64,000 nt of DNA from Lentimicrobiaceae bacterium (GCA_002708315.1 PANC01000021.1:1-64000); one strand, 5' to 3'. Shown: positions 28,014-37,343, numbered from the stretch's first letter. Numbers and translations: made by a program. Notes: generated from the sequence alone by a model not told the origin.

Positions 28014-28826
28014 TTATTGTCGCTTTGCTCTTAAAATGAGAAATACTCCTGCAATAATGAAAGGCAAACTTAGTAATTGGCCCATATTTAAAACCATTGC
28101 CCTTTCAAAATCAACCTGTGGCAGTTTGATAAATTCAATTAAAAATCTCACAACCCACAAAATTACTAGGAAATAACCAAAAATTATACCTTTCGAGATG
28201 TGCCCTTTATGTCTCCAATAATATCTGTATAAAAACACAAAAAGAAAAAGGTAAGAAAGAGCCTCATAAATTTGAGTTGGATGGTTGGCAATTACATGTC
28301 CTTCTCCGAAGGTTTTTACAAATATAAAGCCCCAAGGGAGTGTAGTTACATCTCCAAATATTTCCGAATTCATTAAATTTCCCATACGAATAAGAAATCC
28401 TGCCAATGCTACAACAATTACAACTCTATCAAGGACCCATAAATATGGCCTATTAAATTTCTGCGCAAAAAAGACTAATCCAATTAATATGCCAACTGCA
28501 GCGCCATGACTTGCAAGTCCACCCTCCCATATCTTAATTATTGATAGTGGATTACTTAAGTAATAATCAGGCTCATAAAATAAACAATGACCCAGCCTTG
28601 CCCCTATTATGGTAGAAATGATCATGTAGGTTGCTAAGTCATCTAGGACTTTAACAGGTACACCTTCATTGTCGAACATTTTCTTTAGAATGATATAGCC
28701 CAAAATAAAGCCAAGGGCAAATAACAGACCATACCATCTAATGGCAAATCCTCCAATTAATGGGATTGAATCAGAAATGGAAAATATTTCAGGATTAACA
28801 TTCCATACGATGTATACTAAATCCAT
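28014..28826 (-). CDS. lgt: Prolipoprotein diacylglyceryl transferase
   Basis: 270 residues, about seven membrane helices. It transfers diacylglycerol from phosphatidylglycerol to the lipobox Cys of prolipoproteins. The Lgt signature is RMGNLMNSEIFG near residue 147; GARLGHCLFYEPDYY carries the conserved His/Tyr segment, and GGLASHGAAVGILIG is also typical. It is transcribed towards the M23 lipoprotein gene, which would be one of its substrates along with the SusD-like protein and the lipid-anchored oligopeptidase in this window. Confidence 0.97.
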   Translation of the reverse strand: MDLVYIVWNVNPEIFSISDSIPLIGGFAIRWYGLLFALGFILGYIILKKMFDNEGVPVKVLDDLATYMIISTIIGARLGHCLFYEPDYYLSNPLSIIKIWEGGLASHGAAVGILIGLVFFAQKFNRPYLWVLDRVVIVVALAGFLIRMGNLMNSEIFGDVTTLPWGFIFVKTFGEGHVIANHPTQIYEALSYLFLFVFLYRYYWRHKGHISKGIIFGYFLVILWVVRFLIEFIKLPQVDFERAMVLNMGQLLSLPFIIAGVFLILRAKRQ

Positions 28827-28850
28827 TATGTAGTGTATGAAGTAAAAATG

Positions 28851-29354
28851 CTAAATGAATTCTTTCTTGAGTTGCTTTACCCATTCTGAGATTCTTTTAT
28901 CTGTAAGGTTTTCTTGATTATGATCATCTAAAACAAGCCCAACAAACTTACCGTCTTTATCTGCAAGGGAAAAATAGTAATCGTATCCCTTTGATGGCCA
29001 TAATCCAACCACACATGATTTATCAGGTAATCTGCAATACATAGTACCCAATCCATCTACAAAGCTTTCAGGATATTCTAATTGATCACCGAGTCCAAAT
29101 AATGCAACTTTTCTATTTGAAAAATCAATTTCAGACAAATGGTCAATTGTCATCTCCCATTCATCCTGCATCTCTCCAATACCCCATGCAGATGTTCCAA
29201 ATATTAAATTAGTATATTTTTCAATATCTTTAATAGATGCATTCTTCAAGTCGTAAAGATTTACTTTGGTTTGACCAAATGCATCTTTAATTTTTTCAGC
29301 GGCCTTTTGTGTCATTCCATATGTAGATCCGTAGAAAATTCCGATAGTTTTCAT
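28851..29354 (-). CDS. Flavodoxin
   Basis: 167 residues from the ATG at 29354; an in-frame TTG two codons upstream is ignored because MKTIGIFYGST is the standard start. The FMN phosphate loop is YGSTYGMTQKAA, and the isoalloxazine-flanking loops are FGTSAWGIGEMQDEW and GLGDQLEYPESFVDGLG. It is a long-chain flavodoxin, the cytosolic one-electron carrier that can replace ferredoxin under iron limitation. It lies 24 bp upstream of lgt in the same direction. Confidence 0.96.
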   Translation of the reverse strand: MKTIGIFYGSTYGMTQKAAEKIKDAFGQTKVNLYDLKNASIKDIEKYTNLIFGTSAWGIGEMQDEWEMTIDHLSEIDFSNRKVALFGLGDQLEYPESFVDGLGTMYCRLPDKSCVVGLWPSKGYDYYFSLADKDGKFVGLVLDDHNQENLTDKRISEWVKQLKKEFI

Positions 29355-29503
29355 AATCAATTTTTGTTCTTAGTCATTTAAATTGAACTCATAAAATTAG
29401 TTCAATTGATATTACTGAGGTTTAATAAGTCTAAATGATAAATTAAAGTCCTAATGAAACCGCTACAAAAGTAGTTTGTTTTTTTAATTATTAGTAATTT
29501 ATT

Positions 29504-29539
29504 AAAAAAAAAAGCCCTCTGACAAGGCGTCAGAAGGCT
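29504..29539 (-). terminator. Intrinsic terminator of the small Cys/Lys-rich protein gene
   Basis: On the minus strand a stem AGCCTTCTGAC pairs with GTCAGAGGGCT, one mismatch, loop GCCTT, followed by nine T. It lies 25 bp beyond the stop of the 81-residue gene. Confidence 0.9.
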
Positions 29540-29564
29540 CAAACCAAATTAATTAATGAAAAAG

Positions 29565-29810
29565 CTATCTTTTGTCCGGACTGGACTTTAAGTCTTTTGA
29601 ACCACTTTTAGAGCAACAGCTCTTTTTTGTGCTGCAAGATGAATTTAAATCAGCATTTTTTTTACTCTTTTTAGATTTTTTAGTTTTATCGTTATCGTTG
29701 TCCACGATAGAGGTTTGAATTATCGAATCTGATAATTGATTGTAGGTTGACGCACTTAAACTAACTGTGAAAAGTACGCTTAGTGCAACTGCTAATAATT
29801 TAATTTTCAT
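29565..29810 (-). CDS. Small exported Lys/Ser/Cys-rich protein
   Basis: 81 residues. Signal peptide MKIKLLAVALSVLFTVSLSA, with likely cleavage near SAS. The mature part is very hydrophilic: an acidic patch VDNDNDK, a run of Lys/Ser (KTKKSKKSKKNA), then four Cys in SSCSTKKSCCSKS and a basic end. It has no family I recognise. The Cys cluster could bind metal or form disulfides; this is inference. It is a genuine gene on context: own -7 box, strong terminator, and a divergent two-component system across a regulatory region with phased repeats. Confidence 0.75.
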   Translation of the reverse strand: MKIKLLAVALSVLFTVSLSASTYNQLSDSIIQTSIVDNDNDKTKKSKKSKKNADLNSSCSTKKSCCSKSGSKDLKSSPDKR

Positions 29811-29840
29811 GGTAAATATTTTTAAGTAAATTTACTGTTA

Positions 29841-29848
29841 CAAATTTA
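29841..29848 (-). promoter_or_regulatory. Putative -7 promoter box of the small Cys-rich protein gene
   Basis: On the minus strand this reads TAAATTTG (TAnnTTTG), 30 bp upstream of the ATG. The TGTTAA repeats at 29869-29907 lie upstream of it, where an activator for this promoter would bind. Confidence 0.5.
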
Positions 29849-29868
29849 AGCTCAAAAAACTTGAGGTA

Positions 29869-29907
29869 TGTTAACCTCATGTTAATATCTGTTAACTAGA
29901 TGTTAAA
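29869..29907 (+). promoter_or_regulatory. Four phased TGTTAA direct repeats between divergent promoters
   Basis: TGTTAAC (29869), TGTTAAT (29880), TGTTAAC (29890) and TGTTAAA (29901), with start-to-start spacing 11, 10 and 11 bp. Heptamers repeated once per helical turn are the usual binding pattern of OmpR/PhoB-family response regulators, and an OmpR-family regulator is encoded by the adjacent operon. The last copy ends 3 bp before the -33 TTG of the kinase promoter. Confidence 0.65.
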
Positions 29908-29910
29908 TTT

Positions 29911-29940
29911 TTGGATATTTGTCATTTCAAGCTAATTTTG
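29911..29940 (+). promoter_or_regulatory. Promoter of the two-component operon
   Basis: TTG at 29911-29913, a 19-bp spacer and TAATTTTG at 29933-29940: a full match to the Bacteroidota vegetative promoter. The ATG of the kinase is 19 bp downstream. Confidence 0.75.
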
Positions 29941-29959
29941 ATGACAAAGTAACGAAAAA

Positions 29960-31255
29960 ATGCAGAAAAATACAATCTTTATAATAATAATAATTACATC
30001 TGCTGCATTAGCCGGAATTCTCATGACTCAAATTTATTGGGTTAAAACTGCATATTCACTTAAGGAAGAGCAATTTGATAATAGTGTGCGCATTGCGGTA
30101 AAAAGTGTGATCAATCAGTTTCAGCAGAAACAATATGATTCCACATTTCAACAAAAGTTACTCTCATTATCACATCAAAAAGATAGATTAACCATAGATG
30201 ATTACATTAATACCAATGAACTAGATTCTCTCATAACCGATGAATTAAATTCTATGGCTATTAATTCCGAATATAAGTATGGAATATATAATAAAATAGA
30301 AAAAACTATTGTAATGGGAAGTGTTGGTGTTAAATCATCTGAACTCTTTAAATCATATTATCAATTCTCATTAGCTAGCATAGCTAAATCTGGCAACTAT
30401 TACTTGGGAATTAAATTTAATAATCGAACGTACATAATTCTTCATCGCATGGAGTTATGGGTTGTTCTGTCGGTGGTATTCGTGCTTATTCTCACTGTAA
30501 GTTTCATATTTGTAATTTTGACTATTCTGCATCAGAAAAAAGTTTCCGAAATAAAAACTGATTTTATAAATAATATGACCCATGAATTTAAAACTCCCAT
30601 TGCCACAACAACACTTGCTGCAGAGATGATCCAAAAAAGGGGGGTGATAAATAATCCTGACAAGATAATGAGATATTCTTCGGTTATCCTTGAAGAAAAT
30701 AATAGATTACAGAGCCAGGTTGAGCAAGTATTGCAGGTAGCAATCCTAGAAAGTGGAAAAAATCAATTTAAAGTAAAAAGATTGAATGCAAATAGGATTA
30801 TAGAAACAGTTCTAAAGAGTTTTGAACTAAGGCTTAAGGATTTAAATATAATAATTTCAGAGAAGTTAGATGCTGAAAATCCATATTTTATGGGAGATAG
30901 ATCTCATATTATAAACATATTTTATAATCTAATTGACAATGCCATTAAATACAGCTCAAAAAACCTAAAAATAGATATATCAACATTTAATAGCCACGGA
31001 TATATTGTTTTAAGTGTTAAGGATAATGGAATAGGTATAAGCAAAGAACATCAGAATAATATTTTTAAAAATTTATATAGAGTTCCAACAGGAAATATAC
31101 AAGATGTTAGAGGCTTTGGATTAGGATTATATTACGTAAAAACAATTGTAGATCAGTTTGGTGGCAAAATAGACTTAACAAGCGAACTAGGAAATGGTTC
31201 TAACTTTAGCATATCATTTCCCATAAACTCAACAAAAGCGATAAATCATGAATAG
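29960..31255 (+). CDS. Sensor histidine kinase (RprX-like)
   Basis: 431 residues. TM1 is at about 5-25 and TM2 at about 158-190 (VVLSVVFVLILTVSFIFVIL), enclosing a ~130-residue periplasmic sensor with no recognised fold. The HisKA phospho-acceptor is H208 in NMTHEFKTPIATTT. ATPase boxes are NLIDNAIKYSS (N), DNGIGIS (G1) and GFGLGLYYVK (G2). The arrangement and N-terminus resemble RprX of Bacteroides. It overlaps the regulator gene by 8 bp, so the pair is translationally coupled. The promoter carries phased repeats likely bound by its own partner. Confidence 0.95.
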   Translation: MQKNTIFIIIIITSAALAGILMTQIYWVKTAYSLKEEQFDNSVRIAVKSVINQFQQKQYDSTFQQKLLSLSHQKDRLTIDDYINTNELDSLITDELNSMAINSEYKYGIYNKIEKTIVMGSVGVKSSELFKSYYQFSLASIAKSGNYYLGIKFNNRTYIILHRMELWVVLSVVFVLILTVSFIFVILTILHQKKVSEIKTDFINNMTHEFKTPIATTTLAAEMIQKRGVINNPDKIMRYSSVILEENNRLQSQVEQVLQVAILESGKNQFKVKRLNANRIIETVLKSFELRLKDLNIIISEKLDAENPYFMGDRSHIINIFYNLIDNAIKYSSKNLKIDISTFNSHGYIVLSVKDNGIGISKEHQNNIFKNLYRVPTGNIQDVRGFGLGLYYVKTIVDQFGGKIDLTSELGNGSNFSISFPINSTKAINHE

Positions 31256-31961
31256 TGATATAAAAAAAACAAATATATTATTTGTGGAAGACGACCCAAA
31301 TCTTAGCATGATATTAAAAGATTACCTTGAAATAATTGGATATAATGTTGATCATGCAATGGATGGTGTAAAAGGTATTGCTCTATACAAAAAAAATTCC
31401 TACGATCTTGTCATATTAGATGTTATGATGCCGAAGAAAGATGGTTTTACGGCTGCTAAGGAAATAAGGACCTCTGATCAAATAACACCCATAATATTTC
31501 TTACAGCCAAGAATCTAAAGGAAGATCGAATAAAAGGATTTGAATACGGCTGTGATGACTATATAACAAAGCCTTTTAGCACTGAGGAGTTAAGTCTAAG
31601 AATAAAAGCAATCCTCAAGAGATCTGCATTAATTCCAAGCAAAACAAATGATGAGGTAAATCAAATTTATGAAATTGGGAAATTTACTTTCGATAGCGCC
31701 AATCTAATTTTAAAATCATATGATTCAGAGCGCGTTCTAACAAGAAAGGAATCTGGATTACTAAAGCTTCTATGCATACATAAGAATAACCTTCTTACCA
31801 GAGAAGTTGCTATGGAAGCTATTTGGGGAGAAAATGACTACTTTATTGGTAGAAGTATGGATGTTTTCATTGCAAAACTACGCAAATACCTCAAGCCAGA
31901 TCCAGATGTTAAGATAAGTAATGTGCATGGAATAGGATTTAAACTACAAGTAAACAACTAA
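31248..31961 (+). CDS. OmpR/PhoB-family response regulator (RprY-like)
   Basis: 237 residues. Receiver domain at about 7-122 with the phospho-accepting D58 in LVILDVMMP, acidic pair EDD near the N-terminus, T in LTAKN and K in ITKPF. A winged-helix DNA-binding domain follows at about 138-235 (LTRKESGLLKLLCIHKNNLL, GRSMDVFIAKLRKYL, VHGIGFKL). Partner of the kinase encoded just upstream. Likely targets, inferred from shared repeats, are its own promoter, the divergent small exported protein and susC-susD. Confidence 0.96.
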   Translation: MNSDIKKTNILFVEDDPNLSMILKDYLEIIGYNVDHAMDGVKGIALYKKNSYDLVILDVMMPKKDGFTAAKEIRTSDQITPIIFLTAKNLKEDRIKGFEYGCDDYITKPFSTEELSLRIKAILKRSALIPSKTNDEVNQIYEIGKFTFDSANLILKSYDSERVLTRKESGLLKLLCIHKNNLLTREVAMEAIWGENDYFIGRSMDVFIAKLRKYLKPDPDVKISNVHGIGFKLQVNN

Positions 31962-32186
31962 AAAGCTAAAGACTCAGAATTATATGTTCTATTATTGAAT
32001 TCTAATGTAAGCTTCCGTTCATGCCACTAAACAAGTTGTTGTTATAATTTAGCAAAATATATACTGATTTATACGCATACTAAAAATGTTTATTATTGTA
32101 ATACTTTGGTGATAAAGGTATAATTTTACCCATGACATTAATACTCGTAATTATTTCTCTATTAATGAGCAATTAAATCTTTAATT

Positions 32187-33581
32187 ATGTTTGAAAAAGA
32201 AGTATATATCAAAAGAAGAAATCAGTTAAAAAGTGAGCTAAAAACAGGTATTGCACTTTTTTTAGGTAATGTTGACACTGCTTTCAATTATCCGGCTAAT
32301 CTATATAATTTCCGACAGGATAGTCAATTTTTATATTTCTTTGGTCTACAAAATCCTGGGTTTGCAGGGGTAATTGATTTTGATAACGGTACAGAATATA
32401 TTTTTGGGAATGATTTTGACATAGATGATATTATTTGGATGGGGGTTCAACCAAAGGTGAGTGAGCTGGCTGCAAAAGTAGGTGTCCATAATACAGGAGA
32501 GTACAAAGACCTAATTAACTTACTGTCAAAAGCAAGTAATGAATCCCAAAAGATTAATTTTTTACCTCCATATAGAGGTGAAACCATCATCGAATTATCA
32601 ACTCTACTTGGAATATCAATTAATGATGTGCAAAAACGTGCCTCTGAGAGGTTAATAAAGTCAGTCATTAAAATTAAAGAGGTTAAAAGTGAAGAAGAGA
32701 TTAAAGAGATAGAGAAAGCTGTAGATACAGCATATGAAATGCATACCACATCAATGCGAATGGCCATTCCAGGAAGAATTGAACAAGAAATAGTAGGCAA
32801 GATAGAAGGTATCTCCTTAGCCTCTGGAGGACCCGTTTCTTTTCCTATTATCTTGACTCAAGATGGTCAAACACTTCATAATCATCATCATGATAATATT
32901 TTAGAGGTTGGTAGAATGATGGTTACTGATGCAGGATCTGAAACCCAAGAATGCTATTCGAGTGATATTACGAGAACAGTGCCTGTAGGAGGAAAATTTA
33001 ATAAACGACAGTCAGAAATATACCAAATAGTTCTTGATGCAAATTTAGCAGCAATTCACGCTGTTAAACCTGGAACTAAATTCAAAAACATACACTTTGT
33101 TGCCGCAAAAGTTATTATTGAGGGATTAATAAAGGTAGGTCTCATGAAAGGAAATTCTGAAAAAGCATTAAAGGCAGAGGCCCATACCTTGTTTATGCCT
33201 CATGGACTAGGCCATATGATGGGAATGGATGTTCATGACATGGAAGGACTTGGCGAAAATTATGTTGGTTACGACGAAGAGACTCATCGAGAAACATCCT
33301 TTGGAACCGCATATTTAAGATTGGGAAAAGAATTAAAACCAGGGTTTGTTATTACCATAGAACCTGGAATTTACTTTATCCCTGATTTAATAGATAAATT
33401 TCGCAGAGAGAACAAGTTTAAAGATTTTATCAACTATGATAAGGTAGAAACCTACAAAGACTTTGGAGGTATAAGAATAGAGGATGACATATTAGTAACA
33501 GAAAACGGCTGCCGAGTTCTTGGAAAACCAATCCCTAAAACAATTGAAGAAGTTGAAGCTGTTATGGCTAATCCCCTATAG
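32187..33581 (+). CDS. M24 metallopeptidase, Xaa-Pro aminopeptidase type
   Basis: 464 residues. An N-terminal aminopeptidase P domain (about 1-165, FRQDSQFLYFFGLQNPGFAG) precedes the pita-bread catalytic domain (about 175-450). Metal ligands are visible: D in VTDAGSETQ, D in SSDITRTVPV, H in HGLGHMMGMDVHD, E in TIEPGIYF and E in GIRIEDDILV. It removes N-terminal residues preceding proline; there is no signal peptide, so cytosolic. It is convergent with the leucyl aminopeptidase gene 5 bp away. A second, shorter M24 peptidase is at 53474. Confidence 0.94.
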   Translation: MFEKEVYIKRRNQLKSELKTGIALFLGNVDTAFNYPANLYNFRQDSQFLYFFGLQNPGFAGVIDFDNGTEYIFGNDFDIDDIIWMGVQPKVSELAAKVGVHNTGEYKDLINLLSKASNESQKINFLPPYRGETIIELSTLLGISINDVQKRASERLIKSVIKIKEVKSEEEIKEIEKAVDTAYEMHTTSMRMAIPGRIEQEIVGKIEGISLASGGPVSFPIILTQDGQTLHNHHHDNILEVGRMMVTDAGSETQECYSSDITRTVPVGGKFNKRQSEIYQIVLDANLAAIHAVKPGTKFKNIHFVAAKVIIEGLIKVGLMKGNSEKALKAEAHTLFMPHGLGHMMGMDVHDMEGLGENYVGYDEETHRETSFGTAYLRLGKELKPGFVITIEPGIYFIPDLIDKFRRENKFKDFINYDKVETYKDFGGIRIEDDILVTENGCRVLGKPIPKTIEEVEAVMANPL

Positions 33582-33586
33582 ATTTA

Positions 33587-35020
33587 TTATCCTTCTACTT
33601 TGGATTTTATAAATTCATAGAATAACCTCACTCCCACTCCTGTTCCTCCAACAGTTCTATATGCATTTGATTTTGCTAAGAATGCTGGTCCAGCTATGTC
33701 CAAATGTATATATGGATAGTTTGTAAAATGCTCGAGAAATTTCCCCGCAGTTATTGCACCTGCTTCAGCACCTCCAATATTTTTTCTATCTGCAATTTCA
33801 GACCTTAGCATGTCTCCATATTCATCCCACATAGGAAATTCAACAATACGCTCATGAACTTTATCAGCTGATTTACATAATCCTACAAACTCCTTACCTG
33901 AATTAACCTTCATGCCAACCATAGCCTGAGAACCAATTGCCCTTGATGCAGACCCAGTTAGTGTTGCAATATCTATAACTAATTCTGGATCATACTTCTT
34001 TGCATAGCTAAGTGCGTCCGCCAGAATCATTCTTCCTTCTGCATCCGTATTAAGAACTTCTACAGTTGACCCATCGAACATTGTAACAACATCACCTGGT
34101 GTATAGGCATTACCGTCAGGTCGATTATCAGTAGCAGGAATAAGTCCAATTACATGAACTGGTAGTTTTAATTTAGATATTGCATACATACCGCCAATAA
34201 CAGCAGCAGCACCAGCCATATCACATTTCATAGTCTCCATAAAGTTTGATGGCTTCAAACTAAGACCTCCAGTATCATATACAACTCCTTTACCAACAAA
34301 AACATATGGCTTATCATTAACAGCATTTTTAGGTTTCCATTCAAAAATTGTAAAAGTGGGAGGATTTATACTACCTCTATTAACTGCCAATAGGCCGCCC
34401 ATTTTTAAGCTCTCTATCTTTTTCTTAGTAAATATTTCAACTTTTGCACCTGAATCATCACCCAAAGTTTTTGCCTCAGTAGCAAGCTGTTCAGCAGTCA
34501 TAAAAGAATCTGGTTCATTTACATAATCACGAGAATTATAAACCGCTGATGAAATAACCATCAACTCGTCAATATCTTTAAGACTTACTTCCTTTGAAAA
34601 AATTGAAATTTCTTCCAGACTATTAACCTTTTTATTTTCTCCGGTTTTATATTTGAGAAATTGATAATTCCCTAAAACCATGCCTTCCACAAAGGCAATT
34701 ATATCATTTCCACTAAAGCTAGTTGACGACACGACAACTTTTGTAATTTTTGATCCGTTTAAAAAACCAAGAGCCTTATTACCCAATACCCTTATTGCTT
34801 CTGACTTTTGATTTACACTTACTTGTCCAGGATAATATGCTATGTATAGCCTTTTATTAAAGCGGTTAACCTCAACTATATCTTTTTTTGCCTTTCGCAT
34901 ATTTTTTATGTAACTTACTTCTTCCCTGCTAAAGTTTAAATCAATAAGGTCATTATTTGATTTTATTAAATAAATAATATTAGCACTTGATGGCTTACGC
35001 GTGGATTTATCAACTTTCAT
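33587..35020 (-). CDS. M17 leucyl aminopeptidase
   Basis: 477 residues. The M17 signature NTDAEGR is at residues 324-330, with metal-binding K/D in FVGKGVVYDTGGLSLKP and D in MKCDMAGAAAVIG. LIDIATLTG-like segment (VIDIATLTGSASRAIG) follows the signature. The N-terminal regulatory domain (1-165) is divergent, as usual. It releases N-terminal amino acids from peptides in the cytosol and works as a hexamer in studied relatives. Together with the adjacent M24 enzyme it forms a small peptide-recycling locus. Confidence 0.96.
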   Translation of the reverse strand: MKVDKSTRKPSSANIIYLIKSNNDLIDLNFSREEVSYIKNMRKAKKDIVEVNRFNKRLYIAYYPGQVSVNQKSEAIRVLGNKALGFLNGSKITKVVVSSTSFSGNDIIAFVEGMVLGNYQFLKYKTGENKKVNSLEEISIFSKEVSLKDIDELMVISSAVYNSRDYVNEPDSFMTAEQLATEAKTLGDDSGAKVEIFTKKKIESLKMGGLLAVNRGSINPPTFTIFEWKPKNAVNDKPYVFVGKGVVYDTGGLSLKPSNFMETMKCDMAGAAAVIGGMYAISKLKLPVHVIGLIPATDNRPDGNAYTPGDVVTMFDGSTVEVLNTDAEGRMILADALSYAKKYDPELVIDIATLTGSASRAIGSQAMVGMKVNSGKEFVGLCKSADKVHERIVEFPMWDEYGDMLRSEIADRKNIGGAEAGAITAGKFLEHFTNYPYIHLDIAGPAFLAKSNAYRTVGGTGVGVRLFYEFIKSKVEG

Positions 35021-35147
35021 TTTGTTTAATTTTAATTTTATGCAAATATAATCAGATGCTCAATAAATACGGAATTTTTATTTTAGATTGAATCTATAAA
35101 ATAGTGGTATATATTCTATTAAGATAAGTATTACAGAAGGAATTTAA

Positions 35148-36407
35148 TTATTTCAGTCCTTTACATGCAATTATAAACTCCTTTACCTTATTAATAACCA
35201 CTTCGGTTGCACCTGAGTTTTCTATTATATATTGTTCTGAAACCTTTGAACATTTCTCATAAAAATTTCTATCTACCAACAGCTTTGATAAAATTTCCTT
35301 TGCTTCCTTATAGCTAGATATTGAGAATCCTCCTCCAAGGTTTTGCAGATCTATAGCCTCTCTAAATCTTTTATGATTTGGACCAAAAAGTACTGGGATA
35401 CCATAGGTTGAGGCTTCCAAAAGGTTATGGATACCAACCCCAAAGCCTCCTCCAACATACGCAAAATCAGCATATCTGTATAACTTGGAAAGAAAGCCTA
35501 TTTCATCAATTATAAGAACTTTACAATCTTTTATGTTAGATTTATTAGCCTTACTATATCTAACCGGGTTATACTTTTTAAATCTTTTTAATATTTCATT
35601 TATATGGTCATTTCCTATTAGATGCGGTGCAATTATATACTTAAGATCTAAATTTGATCTTTCAAGTAATTCAAAAATAATGCTTTCATCTTGCGACCAG
35701 GTGCTTCCACCTACAAGAATTTTTGATTTTAAAATATAAGATTCAATTAAGGGAAATGAGGCATCCTCATTCTTAACTTCTAATACTCTATCAAAACGGG
35801 TATCACCACTTATTTCAGAATGGCTTATCCCAATATCTTGTAGAAGCTTGATTGATTCGCTATTCTGCACAAACAAATAGGTTATTTTATTTAATTGCTT
35901 TGCAAACCAGAATCCGATTGGCTTGAAAAAAATTTGAGAAGGCCTAAAAATAACAGAAACAAATAATAGTGGGACTTTTTGTTTATAAAGTTCATTTATG
36001 TAATTAAACCAAAACTCATACTTAATAAAAATAACCATCTGTGGTTTAACTATACTAATGAACTTCCTTGCATTACCAATTGTATCAAGTGGAAGGTAAC
36101 TTATAAAATCTGCACCTTTATAATTTTTCCTTACCTCATAACCTGATGGAGAGAAGAAAGTAAGTAAGATATGGTGATCTGGATAAATATTCTTAATTCT
36201 CTCTAAAATTGGCCTTCCTTGCTCAAATTCACCCAAACTTGCAGTATGTATCCATATGACAGGTCGTTTTCCAATGTGAGAATTTTTTAGATTCTCAAAT
36301 ACATCCCTCCTCCCACTCGACCATAACCTTGCTTTTTTATTAAATGGCGATACTATTGTTATGCCCAATGAATAAACTCGTAGTAAGAAGGTATATAAAA
36401 AAATCAT
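35148..36407 (-). CDS. waaA: 3-deoxy-D-manno-octulosonic acid (Kdo) transferase
   Basis: 419 residues. It adds Kdo from CMP-Kdo to the lipid A precursor at the inner membrane. An N-terminal hydrophobic anchor (FLYTFLLRVYSLGITIVSP) precedes the GT-30 block (IWIHTASLGEFEQGRPI with the catalytic Glu near residue 61). The C-terminal GT-B domain carries FAYVGGGFGVGIHNLLEAS and PVLFGPNHKRF. Shows that the organism makes LPS. The gene encoding a barrel-like protein ends 3 bp upstream, so the two are co-transcribed. Confidence 0.96.
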   Translation of the reverse strand: MIFLYTFLLRVYSLGITIVSPFNKKARLWSSGRRDVFENLKNSHIGKRPVIWIHTASLGEFEQGRPILERIKNIYPDHHILLTFFSPSGYEVRKNYKGADFISYLPLDTIGNARKFISIVKPQMVIFIKYEFWFNYINELYKQKVPLLFVSVIFRPSQIFFKPIGFWFAKQLNKITYLFVQNSESIKLLQDIGISHSEISGDTRFDRVLEVKNEDASFPLIESYILKSKILVGGSTWSQDESIIFELLERSNLDLKYIIAPHLIGNDHINEILKRFKKYNPVRYSKANKSNIKDCKVLIIDEIGFLSKLYRYADFAYVGGGFGVGIHNLLEASTYGIPVLFGPNHKRFREAIDLQNLGGGFSISSYKEAKEILSKLLVDRNFYEKCSKVSEQYIIENSGATEVVINKVKEFIIACKGLK

Positions 36408-36410
36408 GAA

Positions 36411-37169
36411 TTAGTTATAATAGTAATTATCGGGAGCACGCTTATAAATGGGTATCATCCAGCCTATTTTTATTCCAATGAAATAATCAAAGTAATTGTT
36501 GTTATCCTTCTGCTTGCTCTGAAAATCCCAATCTCTCAAATTTTTTGTAAATGCTTGTTGAAATTCAAATCCACCATAGAAATTTAAAACTCTCGAATTA
36601 CTCATAAAATACCAACCTACAAATTGGTTCAAGGAAATGCCCCCGGTTAGCATGTCATATCCCTTTGCGTAATCACCAGAAATTTGGGGAGCTGTTTGAT
36701 TTTGATTATCAATCTTCATACGAGTTAACATGTATCCAACACCTCCGCTTATTAATAATCCAGAGTTAGGATTAGGATTTAGAATCGGAAATATTTTTCC
36801 AATACTAAAGTTTAAATTGTATCCTCTTTCGTAGAGAGTATATAAGGCGAATAATCCATTTCCATCCATTATATGCCCATCACTAGTTTCTACCATCCAC
36901 AAAATCGAATCTGCATTCTTTACTTCGTTACCAAAAATAAAATTAATGTCAAATGAATACATAAAATTCTTCTTGGTTTTATACTTAAGACCAACTCCAA
37001 TGGTGGAGTTATCTCCATATTTTTTAGATATGTCTCCTCCTGGAAACTGGTAAGAGTATGATAAATTAGGCAAAAAAGCAGCTACAACAGAATCCCTTAT
37101 CTGGAACTGGCCATGCATATTTGCAAACAAGATCATCAGAGACATGATTAAAATTAATCGTATTTTCAT
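36411..37169 (-). CDS. Predicted outer-membrane beta-barrel protein
   Basis: 252 residues. Signal peptide MKIRLILIMSLMILFANMHG, cleaved near HGQ. The mature part alternates hydrophobic and polar residues with many aromatic girdle residues (SYSYQFPGGDISKKYG, GLKYKTKKNFMYSFDINFIFG, LNFYGGFEFQQAF, YFIGIKIGWMIPIY), the pattern of a small porin-like barrel. It has no named family that I recognise, though similar proteins are frequent in Bacteroidota. It lies directly upstream of waaA in the same operon, which hints at an envelope or LPS-related role but does not prove it. Confidence 0.8.
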   Translation of the reverse strand: MKIRLILIMSLMILFANMHGQFQIRDSVVAAFLPNLSYSYQFPGGDISKKYGDNSTIGVGLKYKTKKNFMYSFDINFIFGNEVKNADSILWMVETSDGHIMDGNGLFALYTLYERGYNLNFSIGKIFPILNPNPNSGLLISGGVGYMLTRMKIDNQNQTAPQISGDYAKGYDMLTGGISLNQFVGWYFMSNSRVLNFYGGFEFQQAFTKNLRDWDFQSKQKDNNNYFDYFIGIKIGWMIPIYKRAPDNYYYN

Positions 37170-37302
37170 AAGTATAATTATCTAATCAAGGCAAAGATAA
37201 GGCAATTTTAAGATGCAGTTGTCATACAAACGTAGGCAATCCCTTTTTGTTTTATTTTCTCAACTTTTTACTATTGTAAAGGTCTATTTAGTTCAACTTG
37301 TT

Positions 37303-37310
37303 TATCTTTG
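37303..37310 (+). promoter_or_regulatory. Putative -7 promoter box of the sugar aminotransferase gene
   Basis: TATCTTTG matches TAnnTTTG, 33 bp upstream of the ATG at 37344. No TTG at the right spacing is seen. Confidence 0.45.
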
Positions 37311-37343
37311 CACCCCACTGTTAATCTTTTAACATAATCATAT

